64,000 nt of DNA from Zygosaccharomyces rouxii (Eukaryota; Ascomycota; Saccharomycetes; Saccharomycetales; Saccharomycetaceae). The notes beneath the pieces are model-generated. The model saw only the letters and a list, made by a program, of their open reading frames with translations, did no database searches and was not told the origin of the DNA. The stretch covers positions 62,001-126,000 of the forward strand of contig NC_012991.1 of NCBI RefSeq assembly GCF_000026365.1, given 5' to 3'. How positions within the stretch are numbered: the stretch's first letter is position 1; each line of letters starts with the position of its first letter. Shown here in pieces: positions 49,463 through 58,227 of this stretch. The translations under genes and the position numbers were made by a program.

Positions 49463-50269
49463 ATGTCATCAGCATTTGAATCAATCATATCACAGATCGT
49501 TTCTGATACTCCAAGTGGTGAGGTTAAGGAGGTTTATCAGGATTTAATTACCATTGCTGGTGAAAATTCCAAGGATGTGATCATCGAAGCTATCGAGCAG
49601 TACAACGTCAAAAATACGATTCCAGTAGATGTCAATGGCAAGAATGTGATACTTTCCCCATATAACAAGGAAGGTTCCAAATTTTTCGACCCAGCTCAAG
49701 CAATTGAATTTTCAGTGGATCATTTAAATCGTAAAGGTTTAGACGTTGCACCTTTTCAAGGTTCAAAGCTTAATGAGACCCAACAGGAATATTTAAAGGA
49801 ATTGAATAAATATGTGGAAAAGGATTTCACAGGACAAGTTTCTGTAGCGGTTTACCCAGTTCCACAGGAAGAATCAAAAACGGCTATCATTATTGTAAGT
49901 ACAAAATATAATCCAGGTAATTTTTGGAACGGTGCATGGAAATCTGAATATGTTTACGATTCACATTTGAAACAACTCAAGGGATTTATTGATGTTCAAG
50001 TTCACTACTATGAAGACGGTAACGTTGGCTTCAAATCAAAGAAGGACGTAGAAATTACAGACTCTGAATCACCAATCAAATCAATTCAACAAGTGGAAAC
50101 GAGTTTTGAAAATGACTTGGACGTATCATTTACAGAATTGAATGAGAAGCAATTTAAACAACTGAGAAGAAGATTACCAATTACTAGATCACGGGTGAAT
50201 TGGGGGAAGGCCATCGGTAATTACAGATTGGGTAGAGATGCTGCACAGGGGAAACCACCACAGGCATAA
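49463..50269 (+). CDS. CAP1: Cap1, F-actin capping protein alpha subunit
   Basis: 268 aa, identical in length to S. cerevisiae Cap1. The alpha subunit pairs with Cap2 and caps actin barbed ends in cortical patches. The family's conserved C-terminal region is present: NFWNGAWKSEYVYD followed by LKGFIDVQVHYYEDGNVGF. The last ~30 residues form the amphipathic tentacle (KQLRRRLPITRSRVNWGKAI) that contacts actin. It is convergent with SFT1, with only 26 bp between the stop codons. Confidence 0.95.
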   Translation: MSSAFESIISQIVSDTPSGEVKEVYQDLITIAGENSKDVIIEAIEQYNVKNTIPVDVNGKNVILSPYNKEGSKFFDPAQAIEFSVDHLNRKGLDVAPFQGSKLNETQQEYLKELNKYVEKDFTGQVSVAVYPVPQEESKTAIIIVSTKYNPGNFWNGAWKSEYVYDSHLKQLKGFIDVQVHYYEDGNVGFKSKKDVEITDSESPIKSIQQVETSFENDLDVSFTELNEKQFKQLRRRLPITRSRVNWGKAIGNYRLGRDAAQGKPPQA

Positions 50270-50295
50270 ATTTTAATTTAAATCAAATTTAAATT

Positions 50296-50678
50296 TTAGA
50301 AAACTTTAAACAGAGTGTATAGGATAAAGAAAATTAAGAGTGCTAACGCAACCATTCTCCAAACGCTACCACCTGCATTTAGACTTCTAGTCAACCTTTG
50401 CGAAGTGTTTTTGACACCATGAAGCAATGAATCAAATGAATCAGAAATCTGATTCATGACAGAATTATCTGCCACTGCCTGATCACCAATATCTTGGTTT
50501 ATACCACGGAATGTTTGTAATTTATTGGCTAAGCTGTTCAACCGCTCGTCATTCTACGTAACAATTAGGTGTCTGGTTAGTCTATGTTGTCCTTACGAAA
50601 AAAAGATACGTTTGTCAAATGGTGCTTACGTATAAAACATACCCTATTCTCTAGTTGATGATATCTTGAATTAGACAT
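50296..50678 (-). CDS. SFT1: Sft1, Golgi SNARE, spliced gene
   Basis: 97 aa after splicing, identical in length to S. cerevisiae Sft1. It is a Qc-type v-SNARE for intra-Golgi retrograde transport. Exon 1 (50678-50643) encodes MSNSRYHQLENR; an 89-nt intron (50642-50554) has donor GTATGT and ends in TAG; exon 2 (50553-50296) begins NDERLNSLANKLQTF. A GACTAAC branch-site-like sequence lies within the intron. The SNARE helix covers about 20-75 (residues INQDIGDQAV onward), and a single membrane anchor near 78-95 (MVALALLIFFILYTLFKVF) ends the protein. The S. cerevisiae gene YKL006C-A is also split near its 5' end. Confidence 0.93.
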
Positions 50679-50888
50679 CTTTAGTGTTCAAGAGGGACAG
50701 CTCAGAGTAGATCTTGGTGTAATTGTTGTTTTAATTTTCATGAATTGAATTTTCAATGGCGATTCTGTCATCATCAACTGTCCCTTTGGAAAAATGCAAA
50801 AATACATACAAACAAGACGCAAGAAACTGCAAGATGTGCAGCTAATACCAGACTCACCTGAGTCTACTATTCTTGTTAAGACTTCAGA

Positions 50889-51089
50889 CTAGAATTTTGT
50901 CGCATTCCACAAGACACCTTTAGTTGGACTAGGCGTGTCCAGGTGATCTTGCCCTAGATCGCAAATTATATCATCATCTGTCATCAATGAATAGTTGCTT
51001 AAACTTAAGCAATTGAAAACATCTCGATGCTGCTGCAGTAGCGTGCTATGGGGACTGATCGAAAGAGTGTAAAGGAGTAGAATAGCCAT
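50889..51089 (-). CDS. Doubtful small ORF, 66 aa
   Basis: An ATG-started frame in the gap between SFT1 and RPL14. The first ~15 residues are hydrophobic; the end has two minimal CDK-type sites in DTPSPTKGVLWN, followed by ATKF. I do not recognise the protein. It shares no frame with a neighbouring gene, so it is not a shadow, but 66 codons can occur by chance in yeast DNA. Conservation in a sister species would be needed to accept it. Confidence 0.2.
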   Translation of the reverse strand: MAILLLYTLSISPHSTLLQQHRDVFNCLSLSNYSLMTDDDIICDLGQDHLDTPSPTKGVLWNATKF

Positions 51090-51125
51090 TAGTTAAGTTT
51101 ATCTCGTCTTATATCTCTATCTGAG

Positions 51126-51150
51126 AAAAAAAAAAAAAAAAAAAAAAAAC
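51126..51150. repeat. Poly(A) tract, 25 nt
   Basis: A25 directly beside the Rap1-like repeat cluster of the RPL14 promoter; likely a nucleosome-depleting element. Confidence 0.85.
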
Positions 51151-51175
51151 TTTTTCAAAGACTGTGAGACTGTTG

Positions 51176-51230
51176 CATCCGTACATCCCTTTACATCTGT
51201 ACACCATTCACAATACATCTGTACATCCCG
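51176..51230 (+). promoter_or_regulatory. Three Rap1-like sites of RPL14
   Basis: CATCCGTACA at 51177-51186 and CATCTGTACA at 51195-51204 and 51217-51226 resemble the HOMOL1/RPG Rap1 sites of ribosomal protein genes. They lie about 290-340 bp upstream of the ATG next to a poly(A) tract, the standard arrangement. Confidence 0.7.
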
Positions 51231-51514
51231 GATTTGGAGTGAAAAAAGGCAGAAAACAGTCAATTTTTTTGAAAACAAACCGCGTCGGTCGAAATTCCCG
51301 CCGTAATGGAAACTCTGTTGAAAAAATACGGGACCGACGCAATCACGCAGGCGAGCAAGCAAGCGCGAGCATTGGCGATGGGCTCAGAGGTACCAACACC
51401 AATACCAATGATTGCCAAATCATGGTAATTAATGAACATAGGCGTCTTACAAGGTGGGTCTTTAGTTGATAGATTCTCTTGAAATTTCGAAAATCAATCG
51501 ATCAAAACGACATA

Positions 51515-51931
51515 ATGTCCTCTGAATCTGTTGTCAAGACCGCTAACTGGAGATTGGTCGAAGTTGGCCGTATCGTTCTTGTTAAGAATGGCCAAGGTGC
51601 TGGTAAATTAGCAGCCATCGTGGAGATCATCTCTCAAAGAAAGGTTTTGGTTGATGGTCCTGAAACCGGTGTTGACCGTCAAGCTATCTCTTTGACTCAA
51701 GTTGTTTTGACTCCATTGACTTTCAACTTGCCAAGAGGTGCTAGAAGTGCTACTGTTGCTAAGAAATGGAACGCCGCTCAAGTTTCTCAAAAATGGTCTA
51801 CCACTTCATGGGCTAAGAAGATCGCTCAACGTGAAACACGTTCTAACTTGAGTGACTTCGAAAGATTCCAAGTGATGGTTTTGAAGAAGCAGCAAAGATT
51901 TGCTGAAAAGAAGGCGCTAGCCAAGGCCTAA
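51515..51931 (+). CDS. RPL14A: Ribosomal protein eL14, intronless frame
   Basis: 138 aa, the same length as S. cerevisiae Rpl14A/B. A 60S subunit protein. The frame runs uninterrupted from ATG 51515; the upstream 12 in-frame codons precede a likely transcription start and have no family similarity. Family sequence includes [17 protein letters not shown] and [19 protein letters not shown] in the SH3-like N-terminal domain and [20 protein letters not shown] in the C-terminal helix. Codon use is strongly biased, as for a highly expressed gene. In S. cerevisiae both copies (YKL006W and YHL001W) carry an intron after about codon 43; none interrupts this frame. Position fits the single ancestor of the pair. 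Confidence 0.95.
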   Translation: MSSESVVKTANWRLVEVGRIVLVKNGQGAGKLAAIVEIISQRKVLVDGPETGVDRQAISLTQVVLTPLTFNLPRGARSATVAKKWNAAQVSQKWSTTSWAKKIAQRETRSNLSDFERFQVMVLKKQQRFAEKKALAKA

Positions 51932-52079
51932 TTGGATCTATCGGGTGCATCATATTAAAATTAAATAGTAGTAATAAAGTGAAACAGAGATCAGACTGTA
52001 AAAGGATCGAACATACAACCAGATCATAACATACAAATTATATGTAATTTTAATCGTTACATCTAAAGTTACACACGTA

Positions 52080-53618
52080 TTACCTAACTAGTTCAGGTTT
52101 AATCACTGTAAGTAAGAAAAGTATTGGATTATCAGCTTCTCTGTCGAACTCCCCTGCCGCCATTGCAATATCTTTAATCACATGATGATCGTAACCAAAA
52201 CTAGGTATTAGATAGATATTCTTTTGATAAGATCTTTTAATTTGAATTCCTGATATTTTTTCATTTTCCCACAAGAATTCATAAACTTGTTTAAATTCAG
52301 AATTACAATTTTCATCAGGTCGTATACGATACAGTAGAAATGTTCTTGTCGATTGCATTTCTGATAAATATTTCAAGACTTTAGCCTTGGAAAGACGACC
52401 TTCAACTAATAATTTGCCATCGCCTAGCGCTTCCCTGTACGGATTTTTTACCAGTTCGCTGGATGATCCGATGTAATCAATTGTACCGCTCAGCTCAATA
52501 GCCAATTCCGGATATTTCACATTAATCCGAACAGGAGGGGGCCCTGGTGATACACTTTTCTCCGGTGTCGGACTGGGTTCTTTCACTGCCGTTTCTTCTC
52601 TGTGGACGATTTCTCTTGTAAAGATGTCTGGTTCTAGGTCACCACCGTTGTTATTCTCTTCTGGATTTTCAATTAACTCTTCCCCCTTGTGAGTCTTTAC
52701 CCATCTAGGTCTACCTGGTTGTTCAACTACCAACTGAGTCAATGCCTGTTCGTCAATCTTTTCTCTAAATTCTTGTAAATCAGGATTTGCAAGCTCAGTA
52801 GCACTCATTCTCACCAATTGAGACGTTGTAATCTGTCCCTTTATTACATGTGCTTTCAAAGACAAGTTTTTAGCATCTTTAAGATTCGAAAAAATCGTAC
52901 GTATCCTTTCAGTGTAGTTTCTGTGATCGGGATAGACGTTGTACAATTCCCTTTCCAGTTCTTGAGATTTCTCTAGTGCGATATCTTTTTCATCATCTTG
53001 ATCATCGGGCAAGGCATAAAGTTTCGCTTCGACAGTGGCGGGTATAATATATTTATCAAACAATTGGTGAAGCATCTTCTGAGCATTTTCCCTTAATCTA
53101 GCGTCACCAGATGAACCGCCTGTCGTACTGCCCGCACTACCCTTGGGCTCAGTGCCAGATTTACCGCTGACACTGCCATGAGTCTTGCGTCTTTTTCTTG
53201 GTGCCCTAACACTTTCGGCTTCGGAATCACTTTCACTCAAATAATTGTCATTATCATAATCATTACTTTCAGGGTTCTGTTCTTGTTCCTTTGTCAACCA
53301 CTTGGCATTTTGATAGTTTTCGGGTTTACACCTTTCGCAGTGATATTTACCGTCGGAGTCCAAAAGCGAGTCCATACCCTTACCATCGGACATACATTCA
53401 ATGTGCTGCCATGTATTACAACCGTCACACTGAACCATATCACCGTGTGTATCCTCGTTGGCGTCATAATTATAGTCAAAAGTCCTACAAACTGGACATC
53501 TTACACTATCGTCACTCTCATTACCACCACTATTACCAGACCCTTTCTCCTCTTCCAGTATCCGCTGTATGTATTTATTGTGACCCTTGTTGGATCTACC
53601 TGATGTTCTCACGGACAT
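52080..53618 (-). CDS. BYE1: Bye1, PHD/TFIIS-like Pol II regulator
   Basis: 512 aa (594 in S. cerevisiae). Bye1 binds RNA polymerase II through its TFIIS-like core and H3K4me3 through a PHD finger, and acts negatively on elongation. The PHD finger is at about 40-95: CPVCRTFDYNYD, MVQCDGCNTWQHIECM and YHCERC supply the zinc ligands. The TLD (TFIIS central-like) domain covers about 170-290 (LFDKYIIPATVEAKLYALPD). A SPOC domain occupies the C-terminus (about 365-512). Ser/Gly-rich linkers separate the domains. Divergent from AUR1, as YKL005C-YKL004W are in S. cerevisiae. Confidence 0.93.
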   Translation of the reverse strand: MSVRTSGRSNKGHNKYIQRILEEEKGSGNSGGNESDDSVRCPVCRTFDYNYDANEDTHGDMVQCDGCNTWQHIECMSDGKGMDSLLDSDGKYHCERCKPENYQNAKWLTKEQEQNPESNDYDNDNYLSESDSEAESVRAPRKRRKTHGSVSGKSGTEPKGSAGSTTGGSSGDARLRENAQKMLHQLFDKYIIPATVEAKLYALPDDQDDEKDIALEKSQELERELYNVYPDHRNYTERIRTIFSNLKDAKNLSLKAHVIKGQITTSQLVRMSATELANPDLQEFREKIDEQALTQLVVEQPGRPRWVKTHKGEELIENPEENNNGGDLEPDIFTREIVHREETAVKEPSPTPEKSVSPGPPPVRINVKYPELAIELSGTIDYIGSSSELVKNPYREALGDGKLLVEGRLSKAKVLKYLSEMQSTRTFLLYRIRPDENCNSEFKQVYEFLWENEKISGIQIKRSYQKNIYLIPSFGYDHHVIKDIAMAAGEFDREADNPILFLLTVIKPELVR

Positions 53619-53751
53619 GCTATATGATATTGGTCCTTTATCATATGCTGGAGGGATTTAAGCGATGAGATGAGCTTGAAGGGGAGAAAAAAATGACCTT
53701 TTGGAAGTGACACACAGTAGAAGGAAGAGACAAATACCAAAAAAAACGGTA

Positions 53752-53758
53752 TTACCCG
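53752..53758 (+). promoter_or_regulatory. Reb1 site, BYE1 promoter
   Basis: TTACCCG core about 135 bp upstream of the BYE1 ATG. Confidence 0.55.
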
Positions 53759-54129
53759 GACATATTCTGCGCACATGAATATCACATGCCCCGTTTTTCC
53801 CTTTCGGCGTCTAAGTCCGGATCTAATATCGGCTGTAGATTATTCCCCGGTTGCCCCTCGTTGCAGCCCTTCTCTAACAAGCGCAAACTCACCTCATCTT
53901 GCTCATCGTTCCCCCACGAACAGAAGGAACTTTGGAGCCCTGAGGAAAGTTTCTCCTTTTTCGTTTCTTTTTTCTTTTTCCTACTTAGTAATCCCTATTA
54001 TTCAAGCATTACTCTGTAATCTGTTGGGTTGAACAAGTAACCAATTCGGAAAAGTTATCAGAGTTGCGTCGTTTACTGCATTCGGACAGCATCCCTATTC
54101 GGTCGGTGCCTTTTTGTAAGCAACTGCTG

Positions 54130-54137
54130 TATAAAAG
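54130..54137 (+). promoter_or_regulatory. Probable AUR1 TATA box
   Basis: TATAAAAG about 300 bp upstream of the AUR1 ATG, reading toward it; implies a leader of about 200 nt. Confidence 0.45.
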
Positions 54138-54427
54138 CTGAAAAGAATCTCGGGTTAATCTCCGTTTGTTTATCCGCGCATCTCGTTGCCTTGTCGCTCC
54201 TTTTAACATTTTTTTTTTATACTTTTTACGAGATCAGTTTTCACGACGGGTGCTGAAAAAAAACCTTAAAGGAGACAAGCAATAAGAACCTGAAAATTAA
54301 GTTGAATTTACCTCCTGTCGGGTGAAGAATAAACAAACATAGAAGAGAAAAAAGTGAACTAAGGAGTTTTTTCTGTTGGCACACTACAAGCAACTAAGGC
54401 TAAGAAGACTTACTATACAATTAGCTG

Positions 54428-55678
54428 ATGTCATCCTTTCTTCACCGTGTCTTTCTTTCAGAAAGACCGGTTTACTCTCATATCGCAGATTTGGAGACTA
54501 GTTTTGATCCCAGAATTTCATTAAAGAGGCTTCGGAGGTATAGACCAGGGTTGAGTGAAGCAGCACATTATGCATTTATGGCAGCAATTTCATTGTATGT
54601 GTTTATTGAGTTTCCTGCTAATTTCTTTTTGAAAACACTATGCTGTTCATTTTTAGGACTTTTGTTCTTGATGCCTGCTACGTCGCAATTTTTCTTTAAC
54701 GGGCTGCCGATCCTTGTTTGGTTGTCTCTTTATTTCATGTCGTCTTACATCCCGGATTCTCATAGGCCAAAGATTACTGTCAAAGTGCTTCCAGCAGCAG
54801 AGACGATTCTCTACGGTGATAATTTGAGTGATATCTTGGCTACTTCAACTAATCCAGTTCTGGATGTTTTGGCATGGTTACCATACGGGCTCTTCCATTT
54901 CGGAGCCCCATTTGTGGCGGCTGCAATTTTGTTCGTATTCGGACCACCAACCTGTCTCAGAGGCTACGCACATGCGTTCGGATATGTGAACTTAATCGGT
55001 GTCATTTTGCAAAATGGATTTCCAACGGCACCACCTTGGTACAAGTCATTGAATGGATTAAAGGCAGCAAATTACAGTATGCTTGCATCCCCAGGTGGAT
55101 TGGTAAGGATTGATGAGCTTTTCAATATGAGTCTTTATAGAGAAGGGTTTAAACATTCGTCGGTTGTGTTCGGAGCCTTCCCTTCATTGCATTCGGGTTG
55201 TGCTACATTAGAAGCTCTTTTCTTCTCTTATTGTTTCCCCAAGCTAAAACCATTATTCTTCGTTTATGTTTGTTGGTTATGGTGGTCAACGATGTATTTA
55301 ACCCATCATTACTTTGTCGATTTAGTGGCAGGATCAGTTTTATCGTTTGTCATGTTCACTTATACCAAATATACCCAATTGCCAGTGGATACTAGCCTGT
55401 GGTGTAGGTGGTCATATGCACAAGTCGACAGGTACGACATTACAAAGTTAGATCCATTAAGAGCTAATTCGAACGATATTGAAAACGTGCCGTTACGTGG
55501 TGTGGAAGTAGATTTCGAACTAAATTCAATGGATGAAACGTCCTCAAGAACTCCATCCATATTTGATGGTCCAACTTCAGTTTCGCGCTCGTCTGCTACT
55601 TCTAATACTTCACTGGTTGAATACCCAACGGAAGTTACAGTTCCATCTCCAAGAGTTAACAAGCAAAGATTCGAATAA
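54428..55678 (+). CDS. AUR1: Aur1, inositol phosphorylceramide synthase
   Basis: 416 aa (401 in S. cerevisiae). Aur1 is the Golgi enzyme that moves inositol phosphate from phosphatidylinositol to ceramide; it is essential and is the target of aureobasidin A. About six to eight membrane segments are visible. It belongs to the PAP2/lipid phosphate phosphatase superfamily: NGFPTAPPWYK near 196, FGAFPSLHSGCATLEALFF with the catalytic His near 255, and THHYFVDLVAGSVLS with the second His and Asp near 294-298. The tail is polar and cytosolic, with Ser-rich sequence. Order BYE1-AUR1-MRP17-DID4-MET14 follows YKL005C to YKL001C exactly. Confidence 0.96.
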   Translation: MSSFLHRVFLSERPVYSHIADLETSFDPRISLKRLRRYRPGLSEAAHYAFMAAISLYVFIEFPANFFLKTLCCSFLGLLFLMPATSQFFFNGLPILVWLSLYFMSSYIPDSHRPKITVKVLPAAETILYGDNLSDILATSTNPVLDVLAWLPYGLFHFGAPFVAAAILFVFGPPTCLRGYAHAFGYVNLIGVILQNGFPTAPPWYKSLNGLKAANYSMLASPGGLVRIDELFNMSLYREGFKHSSVVFGAFPSLHSGCATLEALFFSYCFPKLKPLFFVYVCWLWWSTMYLTHHYFVDLVAGSVLSFVMFTYTKYTQLPVDTSLWCRWSYAQVDRYDITKLDPLRANSNDIENVPLRGVEVDFELNSMDETSSRTPSIFDGPTSVSRSSATSNTSLVEYPTEVTVPSPRVNKQRFE

Positions 55679-56165
55679 ATTTTTTAAACGCTAATGCCAT
55701 AAGTTTTCCAATGTTTGTGTTTTTGTTTTTGTTTTTTTTTTTTTTGTTTTACTATTACATGATAGAGAGAAACGATTATTAGGAGGTTTTTGTTTTTTTT
55801 TTTGTTTTATTCTGTACCTACAATGTAGCAGCTAGCAAGGCGAGTTTACCTTAAATTTGTGATATAATTTTTTTACTGATATTATAGTATTGTGTCGATT
55901 ATGAATGAAATTTATTGGCTTCATGTTATTCGTAAATAGAAGGAACCGCGAGATGTTGTTGTAGTTGATCAATCGCCTCATCGCAAACACGATTTTCATT
56001 GTTTAACGAGCAGGGTCCATTCTCGTTAAACAAAAGGAATAATAGCATGTGGGGGAGGAAGAAGAGAGTAACGAAAGCGTGTCTCGTGAATTTTTACCTA
56101 TTCCTAAAGATACAGAACCTAGTTTTCGTATATACAAGTAATCGCGTGTCTTTGCGTTTCTACCG
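55679..56165. other. AUR1-MRP17 convergent 3' region
   Basis: No gene seen. T-rich tracts at about 55715-55800 are likely part of the AUR1 3' UTR and end-processing signals. Confidence 0.5.
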
Positions 56166-56555
56166 CTACATATAGTTTTTACTGATTTTTTCCAGTGTAG
56201 AATTGTAACCCGAAGCTCTTTCAATGGAGGATGCCACATCCAACTGTTTGGCAGTATTCATCTTCGCAATTGATGATCTGATTACTCTGGGATCATTTTT
56301 CAAAGTTCTCAAAATTTCAGATTGTACACTTGCAGACGAATCAAACATCATAAGAAAATGGTACCCTTGGAAATGCTTCTCTTGATCCTTTTTCATTATC
56401 TTGGGCAGTAGTTTGTTACCCATTGGAACTATCTTTCTAACAACACCTCTGTTTTGAATCACCAATTTTCCTATGGTTGTGGCTAGATCCTTTGCCTCTG
56501 CGTTTGCAGCTAGGGGATTCATTACACGCACAATACCAACCAACTCATAAAGCAT
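56166..56555 (-). CDS. MRP17: Mrp17, mitochondrial ribosomal protein bS6m
   Basis: 129 aa (131 in S. cerevisiae). A mitochondrial small-subunit protein of the bS6 family. [11 protein letters not shown] opens the ferredoxin-like fold directly, without a long cleavable presequence, as in the orthologue. Conserved stretches are [18 protein letters not shown] and [18 protein letters not shown], then [15 protein letters not shown]. Located between AUR1 and DID4 as in YKL003C. Confidence 0.92.
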   Translation of the reverse strand: MLYELVGIVRVMNPLAANAEAKDLATTIGKLVIQNRGVVRKIVPMGNKLLPKIMKKDQEKHFQGYHFLMMFDSSASVQSEILRTLKNDPRVIRSSIAKMNTAKQLDVASSIERASGYNSTLEKISKNYM

Positions 56556-56682
56556 CCTTGAGGGGCTCTAATATCCACTATCGACTACCTTAATGTCCTT
56601 CTTTGTATTCAGTTGATTCTGCCCTGTTAACCCATCGATTACAAGAATTTTTCACTTTGCATTGAAATGAAAGAAAAATGCA

Positions 56683-56689
56683 TTACCCG
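56683..56689 (+). promoter_or_regulatory. Reb1 site, MRP17/DID4 promoter
   Basis: TTACCCG core in the 249-bp divergent promoter, about 130 bp from both start codons. Confidence 0.55.
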
Positions 56690-56804
56690 GCACCGGCATC
56701 AAAGTTTAAAGGGGAGCTAAGGCTAAAAATGAGTGAATGTGTTTGCAATATTATATACATATAAGCACCGAAATTAGGCTAATTCAAGGCTCGTTCTCTC
56801 CGTA

Positions 56805-57568
56805 ATGAGTCTCTTCAATTGGGTTTTCGGTAAGTCTTTGACTCCCCAAGAAAGATTGAAAAAAGTATGTCGAATTATGTGATGTTGACACTACATCTGA
56901 ATGTCGGTACTAACAATAATTGCCTATAGAATCAAAGAGCCCTCGAGAGAACTCAGAGGGAACTAGAAAGGGAGAAAAGGAAATTAGAAATTCAAGAGAA
57001 GAAACTAGTGACGGAAATAAAAAAATCAGCCAAAAATGGTCAAGTTAGTGCTGCTAGAGTACAGGCAAAGGATTTGGTTAGAACGAAGAGTTATGTCACG
57101 AAATTTGATAATATGAAAGCTCAACTGCAGGCAATTTCATTGAGGATACAGGCTGTGAGGAGCAGCGATCAAATGACTAGATCGATGAGAGACGCAACAG
57201 TTTTACTAGCAGGAATGAATAGATCGATGAATTTACCACAACTACAGCATATTTCAATGGAATTTGAAAGACAGAGTGATTTAATGGATCAGAGACAAGA
57301 GTTTATGGATGAAGCCGTTGATAACGTTATGGGTGACGAAGTCGATGAAGATGAAGAGGCTGACGAAATTGTAAACAAAGTTTTAGACGAAATTGGAGTT
57401 GATTTAAATTCTCAAATGCAACAGGCTCCTCAAAATACAATTTCTAACGATGCCCAAACTGAATCTAAACAACCTGTAGCGGAGGCTGTGGGTGGAGCAC
57501 CAGATAACCATGCAAACCCGGATGACGAATTACAGGCTCGTCTAGACAGTCTGAAAAGACAAAGCTAG
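56805..57568 (+). CDS. DID4: Did4/Vps2, ESCRT-III subunit, spliced gene
   Basis: 232 aa after splicing, identical in length to S. cerevisiae Did4. Did4 (Vps2, CHMP2) caps Snf7 polymers with Vps24 and recruits Vps4. Exon 1 (56805-56864) encodes MSLFNWVFGKSLTPQERLKK. The 65-nt intron (56865-56929) has donor GTATGT, branch site TACTAAC at 56908-56914 and acceptor TAG. Exon 2 (56930-57568) begins NQRALERTQREL. The helical core is strongly basic in its first half; the acidic region DEVDEDEEADEIVNKVLDEI follows, and the C-terminal MIM1 motif DELQARLDSLKRQ binds Vps4. The S. cerevisiae gene also has a 5'-proximal intron. Confidence 0.95.
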
Positions 57569-57621
57569 AAAGAATAGATTTGTTCTTGTACTATTACTAT
57601 TGATACTTACATATTAAGAGC

Positions 57622-58227
57622 TCAAGAGCTCAAGACGATATTTTGAGTAACCAGGTAATCAAAAATAATTTGGGCGCATTCTTCGACACTTTTTTGATCA
57701 GTTCTCAGATGCAGTTCGGGATTTTCAGGTGCTTCATATGGCGCGGATATACCTGTGAATTCTTTAATTATACCTTCTCTGGCCTTTTTGTACAAACCTT
57801 TAGGATCTCTTTGTTCTGCAACTTCTAGTGGAACGTCTACAAAGACTTCAATGAATTTTAATCCACTTTCTTTGTGCAATTCACGAGCCCTTTCTCTGTC
57901 GGCTTTGTATGGTGAAATAAATGATGTTACGCTAATGGTACAAGAATCTGCGAAAAGCTTGGAAACTTCACTAATTCTTCTAATGTTTTCATTTCTATCC
58001 TTCTCAGAAAATCCAAGGTCCTTGTTAAGACCGAATCTGATGTTATCTCCGTCTAATCTGTATGCTGCTAATTGTTTTTGTAGAAGTAGTTGTTCAAGTG
58101 CACATGCTATGGTACTCTTACCAGATGCACTTAATCCAGTTAACCAAATAGTGCATCCGTCTTGTTTCCTTAGTTCTTTACGTTCTTGATAATTTAGGTT
58201 GTGGTGCCATGTAAGATTAGTAGCCAT
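57622..58227 (-). CDS. MET14: Met14, adenylylsulfate (APS) kinase
   Basis: 201 aa from ATG 58227 (202 in S. cerevisiae); four more in-frame codons upstream start with TTG only. It phosphorylates APS to PAPS in sulfate assimilation. The P-loop GLSASGKST lies at 31-39. Further family motifs are [18 protein letters not shown], the [15 protein letters not shown] stretch, and the lid region [21 protein letters not shown]. Convergent with DID4 (53 bp apart). A CACGTG Cbf1 site and a near-match Met31/32 element are upstream. In S. cerevisiae MET14 is the left neighbour of CEN11. Confidence 0.96.
   Translation of the reverse strand: MATNLTWHHNLNYQERKELRKQDGCTIWLTGLSASGKSTIACALEQLLLQKQLAAYRLDGDNIRFGLNKDLGFSEKDRNENIRRISEVSKLFADSCTISVTSFISPYKADRERARELHKESGLKFIEVFVDVPLEVAEQRDPKGLYKKAREGIIKEFTGISAPYEAPENPELHLRTDQKSVEECAQIIFDYLVTQNIVLSS

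Larger units (their letters stand above)
50679..51514. other. SFT1-RPL14 intergenic region
   Basis: Holds the RPL14 promoter (A25 tract and Rap1-like repeats). A minus-strand ORF at 51089-50889 (66 codons, ATG start) is listed as a doubtful gene. Nothing else was recognised. Confidence 0.5.
53619..54427. other. BYE1-AUR1 divergent intergenic region
   Basis: No accepted gene. An ATG-started 85-codon frame at 53775-54032 (plus strand) lies upstream of the AUR1 TATA box and resembles nothing known. A Reb1 site is at 53752-53758. Confidence 0.5.

Noticed and set aside
51422..51469. 15-codon uORF upstream of RPL14
   Set aside because: It ends 45 bp before the RPL14 start and most likely lies upstream of the transcription start; ribosomal protein genes rarely tolerate uORFs.
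53775..54032. 85-codon ATG frame upstream of AUR1
   Set aside because: Low-complexity and proline/serine-rich, with another overlapping frame of similar length. It lies upstream of the likely AUR1 TATA box, so it is probably not even a uORF.
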